A stretch of DNA of 64,000 nucleotides from Syngnathus acus (Eukaryota > Chordata > Actinopteri > Syngnathiformes > Syngnathidae). The notes beneath the pieces are model-generated. The model did no database searches. It saw only the letters and a list, made by a program, of their open reading frames with translations, and was not told the DNA's origin. Made by a program: the position numbers and the translations under genes. Of the stretch, positions 63,840 through 64,000 are shown in pieces. The stretch covers positions 9,948,956 through 10,012,955 of the forward strand of contig NC_051095.1 of NCBI RefSeq assembly GCF_901709675.1, read 5' to 3'. Positions within the stretch are counted from its first letter, which is position 1. The number at the start of each line of letters is the position of its first letter.

Positions 63840-64000
63840 GGCGTAGAGTTATGAATTGGTTGATAGTTACTATTTAGGTTATGGTTGGGCAGCCTAGCCA
63901 AAAACATGTTAGGGTTTTGGAGCTTATGGCTTGTGTTAGGGGTTATTGGTAGCATCGTGTTGGGTCTAGTGTTCGATTCAGGGTTTGATTTAAAGGTTAG
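63840..64000. repeat. Degenerate GTTAGGG-type simple repeat
   Basis: Words like TTAGGTTATGG, GTTAGGGTT, GTTAGGGGTTA and AAGGTTAG recur to the window edge. Similar stretches lie at 3900-4090 and 48370-48460. Confidence 0.5.

Larger units (their letters stand above)
56085..64000. other. rapgef2 intron 7 (runs off the window) with internal second promoter
   Basis: The rest of the window is intronic for the long isoform. It contains a decayed tandem array (57440-58080), a CpG-richer block (58240-58400), (CA)n at 59376-59402, (TG)n at 59591-59613, dispersed repeat copies (60600-61010 and 62700-62830), the second rapgef2 promoter and first exon (61380-62196), and degenerate GTTAGGG sequence at the end. 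Confidence 0.7.

Noticed and set aside
63840-64000. Telomere-like GTTAGGG sequence as a sign of a chromosome end
   Set aside because: The words are degenerate, mixed with unrelated sequence and lie in the middle of a conserved gene, so this is ordinary intronic simple repeat.

Overview
The window looks like nuclear DNA of a ray-finned fish, probably a percomorph teleost. It has vertebrate genes with GT-AG introns, many introns of only 70 to 120 bp, no bacterial-style gene packing, and typical fish repeats: Tc1 fragments, a hAT with 8-bp target duplications, 5'-truncated LINE tails and CA/TG microsatellites. The gene order rxfp1 > etfdh > < ppid < spmip2 > rapgef2 matches the RXFP1-ETFDH-PPID-FNIP2-SPMIP2(C4orf45)-RAPGEF2 block on human chromosome 4q32, except that FNIP2 is not seen between ppid and spmip2, and C4orf46 is not seen between rxfp1 and etfdh. 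All gene calls rest on my reading of exon translations, splice sites and codon phase. No database was searched.

Layout. 307-4715 (+): the last six coding exons of a relaxin receptor (two LRR exons, the hinge and the whole 7TM domain). 4716-7769: intergenic, with a LINE reverse-transcriptase remnant carrying a younger nested insertion. 7970-13785 (+): complete etfdh, 13 exons, 624 aa, with an NRF1-like palindrome and a D-box in its promoter. 14324-17250 (-): complete ppid (cyclophilin 40), 10 exons, 375 aa, tail to tail with etfdh. 17662-19189 (-): complete spmip2, 4 exons, 126 aa, ending about 0.4 kb upstream of the ppid start codon. 20946 to beyond the window end (+): the 5' part of rapgef2. 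It has a ubiquitous-type first exon, five further coding exons, a 12-nt microexon, and a second first exon at 62131-62196 that encodes the alternative MKPLA N terminus. About 43 kb of the window is rapgef2 intron.

The genes do not form an operon. They are a conserved neighbourhood of unrelated functions: peptide-hormone signalling (rxfp1), mitochondrial electron transfer (etfdh), Hsp90 co-chaperone (ppid), sperm axoneme (spmip2) and Rap GTPase activation (rapgef2).

The rapgef2 introns hold the most unusual structures. These are a 1.7-kb CpG-rich near-palindrome with a second inverted-repeat element nested in it (52657-54383), a hAT remnant with exact 8-bp duplications (28207-29114), a LINE tail with an exact 14-bp duplication (31731-32181), several decayed tandem arrays, a small diverged dispersed repeat family, and several RFX X-box-like palindromes clustered near the second promoter. 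I found no convincing tRNA, rRNA, CRISPR array or viral gene.
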